24,252 nucleotides of DNA, from assembly GCA_035560935.1 (NCBI GenBank), contig DATMYQ010000200.1, forward strand, positions 1 to 24,252, in the 5' to 3' direction. The position numbers and the translations under genes are program-made. Below the pieces are notes generated by a model. That model ran no database searches. It was not told where the DNA came from and saw nothing but the letters and a program-made list of their open reading frames with translations. This document shows positions 21,817 through 24,252 of the stretch, piece after piece; the first letter of the stretch is position 1; the number at the start of each line of letters is the position of its first letter. The DNA is from DATMYQ01 sp035560935. Lineage in GTDB: Bacteria; Bacillota; Negativicutes; Sporomusales; Sporomusaceae.

Positions 21817-23982
21817 TCATTTTCCGGCCGCAGGTGCTGTGCCCCCCGGTCCCGGGAGATTTACCGGTTTATCAATCGGGCGATCTTTGCTGTTTAACAT
21901 CGGCAACGCATCGGACCCACCGCTACTTCCCGGCAAGCTTGTCCGGTCATCGACCGTTTTTCCTTTGCCGTCATTCCCCGTCTTCGCGGTCTGCTCAGGA
22001 CCGGCATTGTCAAAGTAGCCTTCCGCCCTGGCCGCATCCGCCTTCAGATCGGCAGTGGCCGCGCCATCCTTAATCGCGATACCCCGGAAAATTCCCACAG
22101 GTGCCGGAGGAAAATATTCCACGGGTAATTTGGCCACAGCCCTTATCATAAATTGTCTCCAGATGGTGGCGGGCAGATCACCGCCGGTCACGCCATCAAG
22201 ACTTTCATTGTTATCACAACCCAGCCAAACGGCCGCGGCCATATTGGGAGTAAAACCGACAAACCAGGCGTCCTGATAATCATTGGTCGTTCCGGTCTTA
22301 CCGGCCACGGGCCGCCCGATGTCTGCCCCCGCACCGGTTCCCCGGCTGACCACCCCCTGCATCATATCTGTCAGCGCATGGGCCAGATCACGGTCTACCA
22401 CCGGTTTTCCGTCATTGCTGCGCTGATAAATGACCGTTCCTTTCCGGTCAACAATTTGTTCTATCCCGGTCGGCTCCACCCGAACGCCGTCATTGGCCAG
22501 CACGCCATACGCCGACACCATTTCCAGCGGCGTTACCCCCCGGGTCAGCCCCCCTAGTGCCATGGCCAGCGTATGATCGTTCACCGGCCCTTCATTAACT
22601 AATGTGGTGATTCCCATTTGCTGAGCCAGTTGGACCACTTTTTCCGGCCCCACGTGGTTAGCCAGTCGAACGGCAATTACGTTCAACGACTGTTCCAACG
22701 CCGAGCGAATCGTCACCAGGCCGCGAAACCGGTGATCATAATTGCGTGGTGCGTAACTGCCAAAGCTGGTAGGCCGGTCTTCCACCACCGCCTCCGGCGA
22801 CACACCGGCGGTCAAAGCCGCCAAATATACAAAAGGTTTAAACGCCGAACCCGGTTGTCGTTCCGCCAGCACGGCCCGGTTAAACTTATCTCCGCCCCGG
22901 CCGCCGATCATGGCCCGGATCTGTCCGGTTCCCGGATCCAGCGCCACTAACGCTCCCTGGGGTTGCTTCATGCCGGTTTCATCGGTAAAATACGTCGGCA
23001 AATAGTCATTCATTGCTTTTTCCGCCGCCGTCTGCATCTCCATATCCAGCGTCGTATAAACTTTCAGCCCTTCCTTATATACCATATCCGCACCATAGGT
23101 ACGTATCAGCGTCTGCAATACATAATCAACAAAATACGGGGCTTTTTCGGCCTCTTTCTTTCGTGGTGCCAGACGGATTTCCGCCCGCAGCGCCTGATCC
23201 GCTGCCGCCTGGTCGATCAATCCGTAGCGGACCATCTGTCCCAGCACGGTGATTTGCCGTTCCTTCGCCGCCTTCAGGCTGGCAAACGGAGAATAGTCAT
23301 TGGGCCGTTTCGGCAGTCCCGCCAGCATCGCACACTCTGCCAGATTCAACTCATTGGCGTTCTTGCCAAAATACACCTGCGCTGCCGTCTGAACGCCGTA
23401 AGCCCCTTCACCAAAATAAATCTGGTTCAGATACATCTCCATAATCTGCGCCTTGCTGTAACGCCGTTCCAATTCCAGCGCCAATAACGCTTCCTGTATT
23501 TTTCGCTTCCAGGTTCGTTCCTGGGTCAGCGCCGCATTCTTGGCCAATTGCTGCGTGATCGTACTGCCGCCTTCCGCGACCCCGCCCTCCGCCAGATTGG
23601 CCCAAATGGCCCTGCCAATCGCTTTCACGTCCACGCCGAAGTGCTGGTGAAAGCGCGCGTCCTCCGCGGCAATAAAAGCATTTTGCAAATTCAGGGGAAT
23701 CTTATCAATGGGTACCGGCAGACGATTTTCCGTCGCGTGGACGGTAATCAATAAATTGCCCGCCGCGTCAAAAATTTGCGTGGAAACCGCCGGTCGAAAT
23801 TCTCCCTTTAATTCCGGCGTACTGTCAATCACCGGTTTCACTAATAAAACCGCTGCGCCAAACGATGCAACCACCACAATGAACAGGGCCATTAACGCGA
23901 TTTGCAACATTTTTTTTATTCCCCGTCTCATCCCGGCGGTCGCAGGCTGTGCCTGCGGCTCTTTGTCCTTGGTTTCTTTCAT
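21817..23982 (-). CDS. Class A penicillin-binding protein (PBP1A family)
   Basis: A 721-aa bifunctional peptidoglycan synthase. A short cytoplasmic tail and one membrane helix (27-47) precede a GT51 glycosyltransferase domain (about 70-250) with catalytic E107 (AAEDARFHQHFGVD), GGSTITQQLAKN and RRYSKAQIMEMYLNQIYFG. The transpeptidase domain (about 340-620) has QPGSAFK (S379, K382), SLN (432-434) and GKTGTT (K562). The C-terminus from about 655 is a Gly/Pro/Asp-rich low-complexity tail without a PASTA domain. It polymerises and crosslinks lipid II outside the membrane. GAGG before the ATG at 23982 supports the start. It is first in the operon with the TPR protein. Confidence 0.95.
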   Translation of the reverse strand: MKETKDKEPQAQPATAGMRRGIKKMLQIALMALFIVVVASFGAAVLLVKPVIDSTPELKGEFRPAVSTQIFDAAGNLLITVHATENRLPVPIDKIPLNLQNAFIAAEDARFHQHFGVDVKAIGRAIWANLAEGGVAEGGSTITQQLAKNAALTQERTWKRKIQEALLALELERRYSKAQIMEMYLNQIYFGEGAYGVQTAAQVYFGKNANELNLAECAMLAGLPKRPNDYSPFASLKAAKERQITVLGQMVRYGLIDQAAADQALRAEIRLAPRKKEAEKAPYFVDYVLQTLIRTYGADMVYKEGLKVYTTLDMEMQTAAEKAMNDYLPTYFTDETGMKQPQGALVALDPGTGQIRAMIGGRGGDKFNRAVLAERQPGSAFKPFVYLAALTAGVSPEAVVEDRPTSFGSYAPRNYDHRFRGLVTIRSALEQSLNVIAVRLANHVGPEKVVQLAQQMGITTLVNEGPVNDHTLAMALGGLTRGVTPLEMVSAYGVLANDGVRVEPTGIEQIVDRKGTVIYQRSNDGKPVVDRDLAHALTDMMQGVVSRGTGAGADIGRPVAGKTGTTNDYQDAWFVGFTPNMAAAVWLGCDNNESLDGVTGGDLPATIWRQFMIRAVAKLPVEYFPPAPVGIFRGIAIKDGAATADLKADAARAEGYFDNAGPEQTAKTGNDGKGKTVDDRTSLPGSSGGSDALPMLNSKDRPIDKPVNLPGPGGTAPAAGK

Positions 23983-24057
23983 TACGTTTCCTCAACTCCC
24001 TGGCAAATTCATGCAAAAACGAACATTTCCAAACAGTTTTCCTCAATATATTATCCC

Positions 24058-24063
24058 ATTATA
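24058..24063 (-). promoter_or_regulatory. Putative -10 of the class A PBP promoter
   Basis: A perfect TATAAT on the - strand lies 76 bases before the PBP1A start. The expected -35 region (GGCTAT) is a poor match, so the call is tentative. Confidence 0.35.
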
Positions 24064-24252
24064 ACGAAAAGATTGAGAAAATAGCCACATTGTCTATTAT
24101 CTCATCTGTGGATATTTCTCCGCATTTTTTTACATTCCTGCTTGCCCCTCTATTTCTCATCATTTTTTCCGCACGTTGTGGATATATAAAGCCTTTTTGT
24201 ATCTTTTTAAATAAACCGATTATTCTGATTAGTCCTCTGTCCACTCTCTACT
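24064..24252. other. AT-rich window edge with no supported gene
   Basis: This stretch is AT-rich. A 61-codon open frame on the - strand (24059-24244) has no ribosome binding site and no recognisable sequence. Two near-matches to a DnaA box, TGTGGATAT, occur at 24107-24115 and 24177-24185. The adjoining gene lies outside the window. Confidence 0.5.

Noticed and set aside
24107..24185. Two TGTGGATAT sites (near DnaA boxes) in an AT-rich stretch, plus a TTATCCACA at 2519-2527
   Set aside because: Only two near-matches without dnaA/dnaN, clustering or strand ordering. The exact box at 2519 lies inside nagR coding sequence. Chance is the simplest explanation.
24059..24244. 61-codon - strand frame upstream of the class A PBP
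   Set aside because: No ribosome binding site, low-information AT-rich sequence, and it overlaps the putative PBP -10.

Overview
The window looks like chromosomal core and signalling DNA from an anaerobic, probably endospore-forming Firmicute, most likely a Negativicutes/Sporomusaceae-type bacterium. This is inferred from an Asp23/Gls24 protein, a YjfB-type motility protein, a bacteriohemerythrin, a 3D-domain protein, a SpoVD/FtsI-like PBP with a PASTA tail, HypA/HypB and very strong AGGAGG-type ribosome binding sites. No structural hydrogenase, rRNA, tRNA, IS element, prophage or CRISPR array is visible. Gene density is high and composition looks even, so nothing obviously marks recent transfer.

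Layout. (1) 1-490: an Asp23/Gls24 gene on + ending at a strong bidirectional terminator. (2) 537-1937 (-): bacteriohemerythrin, an unrecognised 234-aa protein and a YjfB-like protein, probably one operon. (3) 2100-5345 (+): nagR (GntR/UTRA), nagA and nagB, with a promoter and an operator-like palindrome before nagR, followed by a small HTH protein with its own promoter and palindrome. (4) 5351-9690 (-): a hybrid sensor kinase translationally coupled to a response regulator with a degenerate HD-GYP domain. (5) 9773-12984 (-): CheR, a secreted PGB/3D-domain protein and a secreted two-domain class 3 lipase. The lipase/3D spacer carries, on the opposite strand, a perfect consensus promoter followed 33 bases later by an intrinsic terminator, which is a candidate ~56-nt small RNA. 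(6) 13117-14403 (-): alanine dehydrogenase with its own promoter and terminator. (7) 14476-24063 (-): a long one-directional run from class A PBP through a TPR protein, an EAL-HDOD protein and a class B PBP to hypA, hypB and an amidohydrolase, ending at a hairpin terminator.

Function. The nag genes turn N-acetylglucosamine-6-phosphate into fructose-6-phosphate under NagR control. Two PBPs, the PGB/3D protein and probably the TPR protein act on the cell wall. The signalling genes (hybrid kinase and regulator, CheR, EAL-HDOD, hemerythrin, YjfB-like) point to motility and redox or nutrient sensing. HypA/HypB insert nickel into an enzyme encoded elsewhere. The least explained elements are the candidate small RNA, the 234-aa protein, the degenerate HD-GYP regulator, the lipase's C-terminal domain, and an amidohydrolase welded by overlapping codons to hypAB. 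Many starts below are set by ribosome binding sites and are shorter than the maximal open frame.
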